Assembly (NCBI GenBank): GCA_016715905.1
Contig: JADJXI010000008.1
Coordinates: 1 to 47,857 of the forward strand
DNA: 47,857 bases
Origin: Sphingobacteriaceae bacterium
GTDB lineage: Bacteria; Bacteroidota; Bacteroidia; B-17B0; Aurantibacillaceae
Direction: 5' to 3'
Every line of letters starts with the position of its first letter. Within the stretch, counting starts at the first letter, position 1. Below the pieces are notes generated by a model. That model worked only from the letters and a program-made list of their open reading frames with translations. It ran no database searches and had not been told where the DNA came from. A program made the position numbers and the translations under genes. Positions 38,664 through 47,462 of this stretch are shown here, piece by piece.

Positions 38664-39746
38664 ATGGCTTTTCCTGCTGATTGGGCCGGATACGCTTCAC
38701 CAAACAGTTTACTTCCTCCCAGTTCTAGTTTAAGTAATTTTACTTATCTTATTAGTTTAAGTGAAATGCCTGCTAGTTGGTGGAGCAATGTAAAATCTGA
38801 TGGTGGAGATATTCGTGTTACAAAATCAGATGGAAGTACCCAATTACCTTTTGATTTAATTGAATGGGATTATGCTTCTCAAACGGGTATATTAGCAATT
38901 CAATATACAGGTACTCAAACAACCAGTCCTGATGATTTTTATATTTGGGCTGGAGATGCTTCTGCTACTTTACCAGCAGCAGGAGACACTTATGGTCAAT
39001 ATAATACTTATGAATCAGGTATTAAATGTTTTTATCCTAATGGGGGTGGGAATGATCGAACAGTAAATGCTTTAAATTTAACTATGACTGGTGCAACTAC
39101 TGGTGATAGTGATGGACCAATTAATGGTTCTAAAGCAACAAATTATAATGGAACAAATCAAAAAGCTTCGCGTTCATCTGGAGCACAATCAGGTGATTGT
39201 TTATTTTTAGCTCATTTTTATGATACAAAAGGGGCTGGTACATCTGTTATATTTGCAAGATCAAGTGCAGCAGGAAATATTGGAGCAGGAATCTTTTTAA
39301 TTTCTAGTACTTCAGAACAAATAGCTGTTTATCGTGATGGAGCTGGGTCACCTGTAAGTACAAGTACAGGTACATCTACACCATTAAATAATTGGGGGGC
39401 TGGTGGATCAGGTTTTGATGCAACTGCAGGACAAATTTTTACAAGAAGTTATTTAGGAGCAAATAATGCTGTAAGTTCTTCTGATGGTGATGGAGGAACA
39501 ACAGGAATTTTTATTGCAGCAGGTGGTTCAACAAATTATTGGGGTGGAAGAGTGGCCAATGCTTTATATAAAACAGATTTAACTAATAAAGATGATTTTA
39601 TGGATTATTGGTTTTCAATGATTGATGCTTCTGATCCTGATCAATCAAATTTTTATGGCGGTTGGACATGGACAGCTAATTCTGGACCTAGTTCTTTTAA
39701 TCCTGCTTGGGCAAAAAATAGTAATCAGGTTTTAAATTATGCTTAA
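38664..39746 (+). CDS. DUF2341 and LamG-like surface protein, 360 aa
   Basis: Residues 1-100 match DUF2341: W-A-G-Y-A-S-P-N-S-L-L-P at the start, F-T-Y-L-I-S-L-S-E-M-P, S-D-G-G-D-I-R-V-T-K-S-D-G-S, F-Y-I-W-A-G. Residues from about 130 form a concanavalin/LamG-like sandwich (Y-N-G-T-N-Q-K-A-S-R-S; G-G-R-V-A-N-A-L-Y-K). These domains bind glycans in surface proteins. Suggests host or mucus attachment. Confidence 0.72.
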   Translation: MAFPADWAGYASPNSLLPPSSSLSNFTYLISLSEMPASWWSNVKSDGGDIRVTKSDGSTQLPFDLIEWDYASQTGILAIQYTGTQTTSPDDFYIWAGDASATLPAAGDTYGQYNTYESGIKCFYPNGGGNDRTVNALNLTMTGATTGDSDGPINGSKATNYNGTNQKASRSSGAQSGDCLFLAHFYDTKGAGTSVIFARSSAAGNIGAGIFLISSTSEQIAVYRDGAGSPVSTSTGTSTPLNNWGAGGSGFDATAGQIFTRSYLGANNAVSSSDGDGGTTGIFIAAGGSTNYWGGRVANALYKTDLTNKDDFMDYWFSMIDASDPDQSNFYGGWTWTANSGPSSFNPAWAKNSNQVLNYA

Positions 39747-41631
39747 AAATGTAGCTGGACAAAATATTTCTGCCCAATTAATTAATAAAACAGATGGTTC
39801 TGATGTAACAACTGGAACTACAACAGTATATGTTACTAAGGATAATGGAACACAAACTTCTGGAGGAGGGACTGTTACAAATAAAGGTAATGGTGAATGG
39901 AATTATGCTCCTACTCAGGCAGAAACAAATGCTAATTATATTAAATTTACTTTTGTAAATACATCTGCAATTACAGCAGGAATAGGTGTTTATACAATTA
40001 GTTTTAATCCTCATGATACAGTAAGACTAGGTTTAACTTCATTACCTAATGCTGCTGCTGATGCTGCTGGTGGATTAGCTATTAGTGATGCGGGTGGATT
40101 AGATTTAGACACATTATTAGGACGTTTAGATGCTGCTATTACTACTCGAATGGCGACATATACACAACCTACTGGTTTCTTAGCTGCAACATTCCCCACA
40201 ACAATTGCTAGTCCAACAAATATAACTGGTGGAACAATTACAACAGTAACTAATTTAACAAATTTACCAAGTATTCCTGCTAATTGGATTACTGCGGCCG
40301 GTATTGCTGCAAGTGCTTTAAATAATAAAGGTAATTGGAATATAGGTAAAACTGGTTATAGTATTTCTGGAACAAAAACAACTTTAGATGATTTAAATGA
40401 TGTTTCTGTTTCAGCAGTTGCTGATGCTGTTTGGGATGAACTTATTTCAGGTCATTTAACAGCAGGAACAACTGGTGCATCATTAAATGCAGCAGGTGGT
40501 TCAGGTGATCCTTGGGTAACATCTTTACCAGGAAGTTATACATCAGGGCAAGCTGGTTATATAATTGGAACTTATTTAAATGCAACTATCTCCAGTCGTT
40601 CAAGTCATACAGCGGCTAATGTTAGAACAGAAATAGATGCTAATAGTTCTCAATTAGCTGCTATTCTTGCTGATACTGCTGTTATTGGAACAGCTGGAGC
40701 AGGTTTAACAGCTATTCCATGGAATAGTGCTTGGGATGCAGAAGTACAAAGTGAATGTACTGATGCTTTAAATGCATATGATCCACCTACAAATGCTGAA
40801 TTAGCTTCAGGTATTAATCTTTTAGGAGGTTATATAGATACTGAAATTAATTCAATTTTAACTATAATAAATAAACTTGATACAGCTTTAGAATTAGATG
40901 GAGCGGTTTATCGATTTACAACTAATGCTTTAGAATTAGCTCCTTCTGGCGGAGGTGGTGGAGGTGATGCTACATTAGCTAATCAAACAGCTATTTTAGC
41001 TGCTTTAACTACAATTGATTCTATTGTTGATGCTATATTAGTTGATACAGATACAACTATTCCTGCTACATTAAATACTATTGCAGGCTATATTGACACT
41101 GAAGTTACTAGTATTGTAAATAGTTTAGTTGAAATTAAAGGGACAGGTTTTGACACTGATGATCATAGTTTAGTTGTAATTGCTTCAGCTGGAGGTTCAT
41201 TAACAGTTTCACAAGCAAGTCAATTATCTTCAATTTATGCCGCAGTTAATTCTAAACCAGTAATTCAATCAGATTTAGATGAAAATCCAACTGGAAGTAT
41301 TATTACTTTAACGACTGGTGATACTTATGGAGAAAACTTTAATCCCGCTAAATCTTGGACTGTTGATTATGGTGTAGATTTAACTGGAGCAGTAGTAACT
41401 TTTACCGCAGCAAATAAACAAACTAAACAAATAATTTTACAAAAAACAATCACACAAGTAGTGGTTTCTGGAACAAAGTACACTTTACCTTTAACATTAA
41501 CTACGGCCGAAGCAAAATTGTTTAAAAAATCAGATGATATAATTTTTGATATAAGAATTGTATCCGGCACTGATGTTGATCATTCAATTATTGGTTCGAT
41601 AAAAGTTATTGATGTAGTTAATTTAGGATAA
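39739..41631 (+). CDS. Large Thr/Ala-rich fibre-like protein, 630 aa
   Basis: ATG lies inside the previous gene's end. The N-terminal 90 residues look like an Ig-like/beta module (T-V-Y-V-T-K-D-N-G-T-Q-T-S-G-G-G). A long repetitive Ala/Thr/Ile body follows, with V-R-L-G-L-T-S-L-P-N-A-A-A-D-A-A and repeated helical D-A-V-W-D-E-L / I-D-T-E-I-N-S-I-L segments. Proteins of this look occur often in environmental phages as fibres. C-terminal beta module after residue 510. Confidence 0.65.
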   Translation: MLKNVAGQNISAQLINKTDGSDVTTGTTTVYVTKDNGTQTSGGGTVTNKGNGEWNYAPTQAETNANYIKFTFVNTSAITAGIGVYTISFNPHDTVRLGLTSLPNAAADAAGGLAISDAGGLDLDTLLGRLDAAITTRMATYTQPTGFLAATFPTTIASPTNITGGTITTVTNLTNLPSIPANWITAAGIAASALNNKGNWNIGKTGYSISGTKTTLDDLNDVSVSAVADAVWDELISGHLTAGTTGASLNAAGGSGDPWVTSLPGSYTSGQAGYIIGTYLNATISSRSSHTAANVRTEIDANSSQLAAILADTAVIGTAGAGLTAIPWNSAWDAEVQSECTDALNAYDPPTNAELASGINLLGGYIDTEINSILTIINKLDTALELDGAVYRFTTNALELAPSGGGGGGDATLANQTAILAALTTIDSIVDAILVDTDTTIPATLNTIAGYIDTEVTSIVNSLVEIKGTGFDTDDHSLVVIASAGGSLTVSQASQLSSIYAAVNSKPVIQSDLDENPTGSIITLTTGDTYGENFNPAKSWTVDYGVDLTGAVVTFTAANKQTKQIILQKTITQVVVSGTKYTLPLTLTTAEAKLFKKSDDIIFDIRIVSGTDVDHSIIGSIKVIDVVNLG

Positions 41632-41635
41632 TAAA

Positions 41636-42238
41636 ATGGGATTAATTTCTTCCCCCAGTAATGAACCTCTATTAGCTGATTTAGATTATGATAATTTATC
41701 AGCAATGGATCAAGCTAAAGTAAATTCTTTAATTGAAGTAGGCAGTCAATTAATTGAAGCCTATTGCAATCGAGTTTTTACTGCGGCTGATTTTACTGAA
41801 TATTTAGATGGAAATGGTCATAATGAAATTTATGTAAAAAATCCACCTATTAATAGTATTACTTCTGTTACTATTAATTCAAATTTGGTAGATTATGTTT
41901 TTCCTACTGATGAATTAACTATTAAACCTGGAATTGGTCGTGTTAATTTAAATTTAGATAAAACTAATTCATTACGTCCTTTTACACATTTTCCACGTGG
42001 AAGCCAAAATATTAAAGTAATTTATAATGGAGCATTTAACCCAATACCTGCTCCTATACTACTTGTTTTAGCTGATTTTGTAATTAGAGCATTTGATGGT
42101 ATTGGTGAAAGTGGAAATGTTGTTAGTGAAAAATTAGGTCAATATTTTTATAAACTTAAAGATGATAAAACTAAAGTTGATAAAAATATTTCACAATATG
42201 AAGGTTATTTACAGTACTATAAAATAAGGCGAGTTTAA
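41636..42238 (+). CDS. Head-tail connector, HK97 gp6-like
   Basis: 200 aa. Starts with a helix that includes A-K-V-N-S-L-I-E-V-G-S-Q-L-I-E-A-Y-C-N-R, then a beta part (D-G-N-G-H-N-E-I-Y-V-K-N-P-P-I-N-S-I-T-S-V), and ends with L-L-V-L-A-D-F-V-I-R. This is the classic gp6/gp15-like adaptor that sits under the portal. A CCCCCAGT motif falls at codons 5-8. Confidence 0.82.
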   Translation: MGLISSPSNEPLLADLDYDNLSAMDQAKVNSLIEVGSQLIEAYCNRVFTAADFTEYLDGNGHNEIYVKNPPINSITSVTINSNLVDYVFPTDELTIKPGIGRVNLNLDKTNSLRPFTHFPRGSQNIKVIYNGAFNPIPAPILLVLADFVIRAFDGIGESGNVVSEKLGQYFYKLKDDKTKVDKNISQYEGYLQYYKIRRV

Positions 42239-42693
42239 TGTCCTTACGTAAACTACTTAGATTAAACAGATGGTCAATTCAAATAAATGACTATGCTGTA
42301 AGAGATGATGATGGTAGTTTACTTCGTGATGAAGGTTGGAAAACTATTTATAAAAATATTTTCGGCCATATTCAAGCGACTGTTACTACTTCAGCTAAAG
42401 GTAAAGACGATACAACAAAAGCTTTTGGAAAGATTGAATTAGAGTCTTATTATACTATTTTTCATAACTATGATGATATAGTATTTAAAACTAATATGAG
42501 GATTCTAACTCATCACAATCCTACTAAACTTATAACATTTTTACCAAATGGTGAAGTAGATTTTGAAATACATAAACGAGATGAAATAAGAGTATTTGAG
42601 TTTTTAGGTTCTAGAGAAGCAGTTGGTGATAGACGCAATAATTTAAAGCATTTTGAATTGTACCTAAAGCAAGTATTTAGACAGCATGTTTAA
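42238..42693 (+). CDS. Probable head closure/head-tail joining protein, 151 aa
   Basis: TAATG start. Basic N-terminus; a beta-barrel-like middle with I-E-L-E-S-Y-Y-T-I-F-H-N-Y-D-D-I and N-M-R-I-L, as in head-tail joining proteins that follow gp6-like adaptors. Position is exactly where a stopper/closure gene is expected. Fold assignment moderate. Confidence 0.55.
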   Translation: MSLRKLLRLNRWSIQINDYAVRDDDGSLLRDEGWKTIYKNIFGHIQATVTTSAKGKDDTTKAFGKIELESYYTIFHNYDDIVFKTNMRILTHHNPTKLITFLPNGEVDFEIHKRDEIRVFEFLGSREAVGDRRNNLKHFELYLKQVFRQHV

Positions 42694-43447
42694 AACAATA
42701 TTTAATTTAATTAAAAATGAAATAGGTACTGAAGCTTTAAATATGGGCTTTATGCTCGAAAATAGAGCAATGCCTTATATTGCTGTTAATCCTGTATCGG
42801 CCACAGTTGACACTCAATATTCTACTTCAGAACTTCTCCTCCAGTATTCATTCCATTTCAGAATTTATTCAGAAAACAGAAAACAAGGAAAAAATCTCCA
42901 GGGTATTTTGATTAACTTATTAAGAGGTTATAGTGATACTGAAGTAAGTAATATTCACATACCTAGAGTTAGAATTCAAGAAATTCGTCCACAACTTTTT
43001 ATAATTGATGTCTTAGCAAATGTTTTCACTTTGTTTACAAAAAACCTTCAATTTGATGCATTAATTGGCACAGGATTAACAGTCAATGAAGCTTTGTTTG
43101 ATCTATATAAACAGAGTAATTTGCCATATAAAATTGTCTTTAGTGATTATATGCTGGAGAATGAGAACTATCCTTATATAGTTTTAACCTCTATAGATGA
43201 AGTTAATATGGAGGATAGATCTTGTGAAGCAATTTACCAGGGGGATTATGAGTTAGTCCTTTTTAATGAAAGTTTACCAGAAGCTGATAAAATTATAAAT
43301 AAATTAATTGATTTATATCATTCTGGTAAAATTCAATGTTCTGAATATAATGTTGAAGAGTTTATGCTACAAAATATTGTATTTACAGAAGTACGTCCTC
43401 AATTATGGCAAACTAATTTAATTTTTAATTACCAACACAATGACTAA
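42686..43447 (+). CDS. Putative tail terminator/neck protein with internal duplication, 253 aa
   Basis: Two halves of about 120 residues align: each has P-Y-I-A-V / P-Y-I-V-L, a strand pair, a helix, and a matching end (E-I-R-P-Q-L-F-I-I-D at 99-108; E-V-R-P-Q-L-W-Q-T-N at 235-244). Each half resembles a small alpha/beta tail-terminator domain. It lies where the tail completion/terminator gene normally lies. A tandem fusion of two such domains is unusual. Confidence 0.55.
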   Translation: MFKTIFNLIKNEIGTEALNMGFMLENRAMPYIAVNPVSATVDTQYSTSELLLQYSFHFRIYSENRKQGKNLQGILINLLRGYSDTEVSNIHIPRVRIQEIRPQLFIIDVLANVFTLFTKNLQFDALIGTGLTVNEALFDLYKQSNLPYKIVFSDYMLENENYPYIVLTSIDEVNMEDRSCEAIYQGDYELVLFNESLPEADKIINKLIDLYHSGKIQCSEYNVEEFMLQNIVFTEVRPQLWQTNLIFNYQHND

Positions 43448-43883
43448 ATTAATAACAAAAATTAATTCTGAAATTTCAATTGAATATTCTGATACTCAAA
43501 AAGCAGATGGTTCAATTGAAAAATTATTATTAAAACGTCATTTAGCTCATTTAAATTTAGATGAAGATACAGCTTACAAAGCTTATACAAATCGTTTAAG
43601 TTTAACAACAAGTCCTACAACGCTAGATTTGACAGCTTTAAATGATGTATTTGGTAATACGTTATTTAGTTCTGGGGTTAAGTTTTTGTATTTACATAAA
43701 CCTGCTCCTGCTGATATTAGAACAATAACATTTGATTATAATGGAGTTGAAATTACTTTAGGTGATTTAGAATATTTTATTGTTTCTGGGAGTTCAACAA
43801 TAAAACAATTAATTACAACTCCTAGTTTAGTTTTCACTGCAAGTGGTAATACTGTTTTAGATATTATTTTAATTGGAAATTAG
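43440..43883 (+). CDS. Structural protein, 147 aa (paralogue of next gene)
   Basis: Overlaps the previous gene by 8 bp. Contains L-D-L-T-A-L-N-D-V-F-G-N-T-L and V-K-F-L-Y-L-H-K, repeated in modified form in the next gene, and ends with a beta strand before the stop. Probably a small tail or neck component. Confidence 0.55.
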   Translation: MTKLITKINSEISIEYSDTQKADGSIEKLLLKRHLAHLNLDEDTAYKAYTNRLSLTTSPTTLDLTALNDVFGNTLFSSGVKFLYLHKPAPADIRTITFDYNGVEITLGDLEYFIVSGSSTIKQLITTPSLVFTASGNTVLDIILIGN

Positions 43884-43893
43884 GAGTTAAATA

Positions 43894-44373
43894 ATGGCCA
43901 AAGAACTTAATTTAAAAATTTCAGGGTCAATTGCTGGTACTTATAAAAAGACAGGTAATAGTACAATTGCAGGAGCAACTGTTGCTGTTAATAATCAAGA
44001 ATTTAATGAAACATTAATTGATGGTCTTGGTGACGCAATTAATATTGTAAATTTACTTTATTCTAAACGTCATGCAATTAGTAGTGGAGCAGGTGTTACA
44101 TTAGATTTAACTTCATTAACAGATGAATTTGGCGATAGTATTAGCCTTCCATCTAAAAAATTAATCTTTATTAAAAATCAAGCAGCTGTTGGTTCTAGTC
44201 AGGTTTTAATTTGTACTTCATTATTCGCTTCTGGTGTAAATATGAATCCACAAGAATGGCGAATGATCTGTTGTCCAAGTGGTTTATCAACTGTTCCTTC
44301 TTCTTTAGCATTTACAACAGCATCTGGAACATCATTTAATTTTGATATTTTAGTTGCTGGTATCAACGACTAA
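43894..44373 (+). CDS. Structural protein, 159 aa (paralogue of previous gene)
   Basis: GGAG before ATG. Contains L-D-L-T-S-L-T-D-E-F-G-D-S-I and K-L-I-F-I-K-N, matching the preceding protein. The N-terminal K-E-L-N-L-K-I-S-G-S-I is beta-like, and two adjacent Cys lie near residue 127 (M-I-C-C-P). The pair probably arose by duplication; function unknown. Confidence 0.55.
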   Translation: MAKELNLKISGSIAGTYKKTGNSTIAGATVAVNNQEFNETLIDGLGDAINIVNLLYSKRHAISSGAGVTLDLTSLTDEFGDSISLPSKKLIFIKNQAAVGSSQVLICTSLFASGVNMNPQEWRMICCPSGLSTVPSSLAFTTASGTSFNFDILVAGIND

Positions 44374-44417
44374 ATTTAACTTTAACTTTTGTTTTTTAAT
44401 AATAGGAGAAATAAACA

Positions 44418-44852
44418 ATGGGACGAAAAGTTGTTGCTGGTGCTAATGGTAAAACTGGTAAAGTACGTATTGGTTCAACTGAATTATGCGTTACTGAATG
44501 GAACGCGACTGAAATGGCAGATGAAGAAGATACAACTAATTCCTGTTCAGATGGTTATAATGAACAAGAATATGGTAATAAACGTGTTGAAGGTTCTATT
44601 TCAGCAGACTGGGATGCAACTGTAAATCCAGTAGCAAGTGCCCCTACTATTAGAGCTGGAGCAGAATTAACAGATGCACGTTTATTTGTTGAAACTGATG
44701 GTACATTTACAGGTGTACGTTGTCATTTTCCATTAATTAATGTGAATGATATTCGTATTACTGTTCCTTCAAAGGGTAAAGTATCTTTTTCTTTTAATTT
44801 TAAGAATAAAGGTGCTTATGCCTTTTTAAGTGCTTCTGACTATTCTGCATAA
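44418..44852 (+). CDS. Probable major tail (tube) protein, 144 aa
   Basis: Strong GGAG. Begins M-G-R-K-V-V-A-G-A-N-G-K-T-G-K-V-R-I-G-S, then W-N-A-T-E-M-A-D, and later G-S-I-S-A-D-W-D and K-V-S-F-S-F-N-F-K-N-K-G. This is a common tail-tube-like pattern (beta-sandwich with an A-D-W-D element). It lies directly before the tail assembly chaperone gene, as tube genes do. Confidence 0.7.
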   Translation: MGRKVVAGANGKTGKVRIGSTELCVTEWNATEMADEEDTTNSCSDGYNEQEYGNKRVEGSISADWDATVNPVASAPTIRAGAELTDARLFVETDGTFTGVRCHFPLINVNDIRITVPSKGKVSFSFNFKNKGAYAFLSASDYSA

Positions 44853-44860
44853 GGTGCTAA

Positions 44861-45379
44861 ATGGCATTTGTTAATTTAGTAAATACTGAAGTAGAGGTGG
44901 GCGGATATACTTTTAGTCCGCTCACCTTAAATGACTTGGGCTCATTTGTTTTGTATTTTCAATATTACAAAGTATTTGAAGCCGAAACTGTAACTAAAAA
45001 CTTCCCTCCAGAACTCAGAGCTAAATTACTTGAAACTGCATATAATGAATGTTATAATATGCGTTTACCTGTATATGAAGTAAATAAAAAAACTGGAGAA
45101 AAGAAATTAGTAGATTCTATTCGACCTGTTTTTGAACATCCAGAAGTTCAAGCTTTCTCGGCTACAATGCATGGCATGAACTATGAAATGTTTTTAAGTT
45201 TACGTCATAAACATCCTAATATAACATTAGAAGAAGTTAATTCTTTAATGACTCCTTATATGTTAAAGGAAGTTCAAGACAAACTTATGTGTTATATGGA
45301 TGAAATTCAAGAACAATTAAAGAAAGCAGAAGAAACTTTGCCGGGGGAATCGTTCCCCAGTCTAACTCTACCACGATAA
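44861..45379 (+). CDS. Tail assembly chaperone (gpG-like)
   Basis: 172 aa, GGTG before ATG. Beta-rich start (V-E-V-G-G-Y-T-F-S-P-L-T-L-N-D-L), then helical. It lies between tube and tape measure genes, the invariant position of the gpG/gpGT chaperone pair that binds tape measure protein during tail assembly. The 0-frame ends in TAA at 45377-45379, but the -1 frame continues (see 45350-45579). Confidence 0.82.
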   Translation: MAFVNLVNTEVEVGGYTFSPLTLNDLGSFVLYFQYYKVFEAETVTKNFPPELRAKLLETAYNECYNMRLPVYEVNKKTGEKKLVDSIRPVFEHPEVQAFSATMHGMNYEMFLSLRHKHPNITLEEVNSLMTPYMLKEVQDKLMCYMDEIQEQLKKAEETLPGESFPSLTLPR

Positions 45380-45579
45380 AAATAGGAGAACCTATAGACT
45401 GGGGAAAAATCTTACAAGTATTTGTATGTGATTTAAATATTTCTCCTAGTGAATTTTCTAAACTTTCAGTTTATCAGTTTTTAATTCTATTTTGCACTTT
45501 ACCTGATGTAACTAAAAAAGAATTGTCTTTAGATCAAGTAAATAAATTAGTAGAACAGTGGCGTAACGAAGGTATTTAA
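45350..45579 (+). CDS. Frameshift extension of the tail assembly chaperone (gpGT-like)
   Basis: The -1 frame is open from 45304 to the TAA at 45577-45579, with no start codon of its own in a sensible place. It reads I-D-W-G-K-I-L-Q-V-F ... W-R-N-E-G-I and fits the T-domain. A slippery run G-GGG-GAA (45343-45349) is followed after 5 nt by a stem of CCCCAGTCTA (45355-45364) with TAGACTGGGG (45395-45404). This is the expected layout for programmed -1 slippage. The slip site is inferred; an alternative is the CCCC run at 45355. Confidence 0.75.
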
Positions 45580-45581
45580 TT

Positions 45582-47462
45582 ATGGTTTTAAGTGCAACTC
45601 TTGCGTCACTGATTGTCAATGTTATTCTTAATGCTACAACATTTAATCGTCAAATGTCTGGGGCTAGAGCTAATGTTGTACAAACAGCTGCTAAGTTTTA
45701 TTTATTACGAACAGCAGTTACTGCGGCTGTAGCTGCTTTAGATCGAATGATTAGTCGTGCAAAAGATATAGAAGATGGTTTTACTAAAATTGAAAGAATT
45801 GCTTCTAATTTACGTAATACTACTTTTAGAGCAGATTTATTTAATTTAGATGAAAACCTTAAAGGAATTAATATTGGTGAACTTCAAAAGTCTGCCCAAG
45901 AATTATCACGTTTAGGTATTCGTGATAATTTAATAGGTATGACTGAAACATTAGCTTTATTTTCTAAAACATCTGGTGTTGCAGCAGAAGATGCTGCATT
46001 AATTCTTGGACGTATAACTCAGTTATTTGATTTACCTGATCGTGCTCAAGGAATTGAACATCTAGCTAATTCCATTGTTGAAGTAGCTGAAAGTATGGCT
46101 ACTTCAGAAAGAGAAATTACAGACGTTCTCTCCAGAATTGGACCTGTAGGTCAATTAGCTGGTTTTTCTGTTACTGAGTTAGTTGGAATTGCTGGTACAA
46201 TTAAAGCTATTGGTCAACGCTCTGAATCAGCAAGTACAGCAGTTCAACAATTATTTCTTAAACTATTTACACAAACTGATGAAGTTTTAGCTGCTCTAAC
46301 TGCCTCTGAAGACGAATTAAAAAATCTTAGAGATTTAATGTATACAGATGTTAATGCTGCTTTTAAAGAATTTTTACGTATTATAGGTAATAAACAATTT
46401 AAATCAGCAGCTGAAGTATTAAGTGGCATTGAATTATCTGGAAAAAGAGTTTTACCTGTTATTTTAGGTTTATCAAAAAACACTTCCTTATTAACTGAAG
46501 CTCAAGCTGCCGCAGCAAAAGGTGCTAATGAAAATATTCAAATTTATAATGATTATTTAATGAGCTTAGATAATATTTCATCGAAAATGGAAGGAATTAG
46601 TGATAGTTGGGATCAATTAGGTTTTGTTATTGGTAATAATTCTATGGTAAAAAGTGCTTTAGATGAGATTGAAATCTCACTTAATAGCATGAAAGAATTA
46701 ATTGATTATATTAATAATACAAGTGGTCAAAGAGATTTTGATCCTACTAATATTGAAGAAGTAAAAGCAAGACGTGATGCTGTTAAAAAAGAATATGATG
46801 CTCTTGTGCAAGCAAATATGGATTTAAGAAAAGATGGAGGATTAGCTGGTTTTGGAAAAGTATTATGGAATAGTGCTGTTCCAGGTGAAGGTTTAGGTAT
46901 TTATGGTTTAATTACTTCAATGGGCAGACTAACTGCTTTAGAGCAAGAACGTGAAAGATTAAATGAACATATTTTACGTTTAATGAAAGCTCAAGATGAA
47001 GAAGCAAATAAATCACCTTTAACTAAATCAGTTCCTCCAGGAAGTTTATTTGGATTATTATTTACTGCTGGAGCATTTGGAGGTGCTCCTTCTGCATTTT
47101 TAAATGCACAAGGAGCTATGGATTTATCTAAATCTAACTTTAGTGAAGAAGCTTTAAAAGCTGATACTAAAGCTAAAGAAAAAGCAGCTAAAGAAGCAGA
47201 AAAAACTCGCGAAAAACTTTTTGATAATTTTTGGGATATTATAAAAGAGCAAGGACATAAAAAAGAAAAAGGCGGAAATACTTTTAGTTCATTACAAGAC
47301 TTTTGGAAGAACCAAATTACTTCTCCCCAGGAACGCCAAAATAAAGAAGTGTTAGACAAATTCGATAAAGCTATTGATTTAGCTAAAGAAAATAAAGATT
47401 CTGTAGGTAATATTCAGAGTCTAGTAAAAGAATTTGTTAGTAAATATGGAGCAGTTAAATAA
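45582..47462 (+). CDS. Tape measure protein
   Basis: 626 aa, directly after the chaperone frame. N-terminal hydrophobic and helical (T-L-A-S-L-I-V-N-V-I-L-N-A-T), then typical tape-measure features: A-K-D-I-E-D-G-F-T-K-I-E-R-I-A, A-L-F-S-K-T-S-G-V, I-G-P-V-G-Q-L-A-G-F-S-V-T-E-L. The C-terminus is rich in Lys/Glu coiled coils. At about 0.15 nm per residue (a general rule for tape measures) the tail would be short to medium for a siphovirus. Confidence 0.85.
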   Translation: MVLSATLASLIVNVILNATTFNRQMSGARANVVQTAAKFYLLRTAVTAAVAALDRMISRAKDIEDGFTKIERIASNLRNTTFRADLFNLDENLKGINIGELQKSAQELSRLGIRDNLIGMTETLALFSKTSGVAAEDAALILGRITQLFDLPDRAQGIEHLANSIVEVAESMATSEREITDVLSRIGPVGQLAGFSVTELVGIAGTIKAIGQRSESASTAVQQLFLKLFTQTDEVLAALTASEDELKNLRDLMYTDVNAAFKEFLRIIGNKQFKSAAEVLSGIELSGKRVLPVILGLSKNTSLLTEAQAAAAKGANENIQIYNDYLMSLDNISSKMEGISDSWDQLGFVIGNNSMVKSALDEIEISLNSMKELIDYINNTSGQRDFDPTNIEEVKARRDAVKKEYDALVQANMDLRKDGGLAGFGKVLWNSAVPGEGLGIYGLITSMGRLTALEQERERLNEHILRLMKAQDEEANKSPLTKSVPPGSLFGLLFTAGAFGGAPSAFLNAQGAMDLSKSNFSEEALKADTKAKEKAAKEAEKTREKLFDNFWDIIKEQGHKKEKGGNTFSSLQDFWKNQITSPQERQNKEVLDKFDKAIDLAKENKDSVGNIQSLVKEFVSKYGAVK

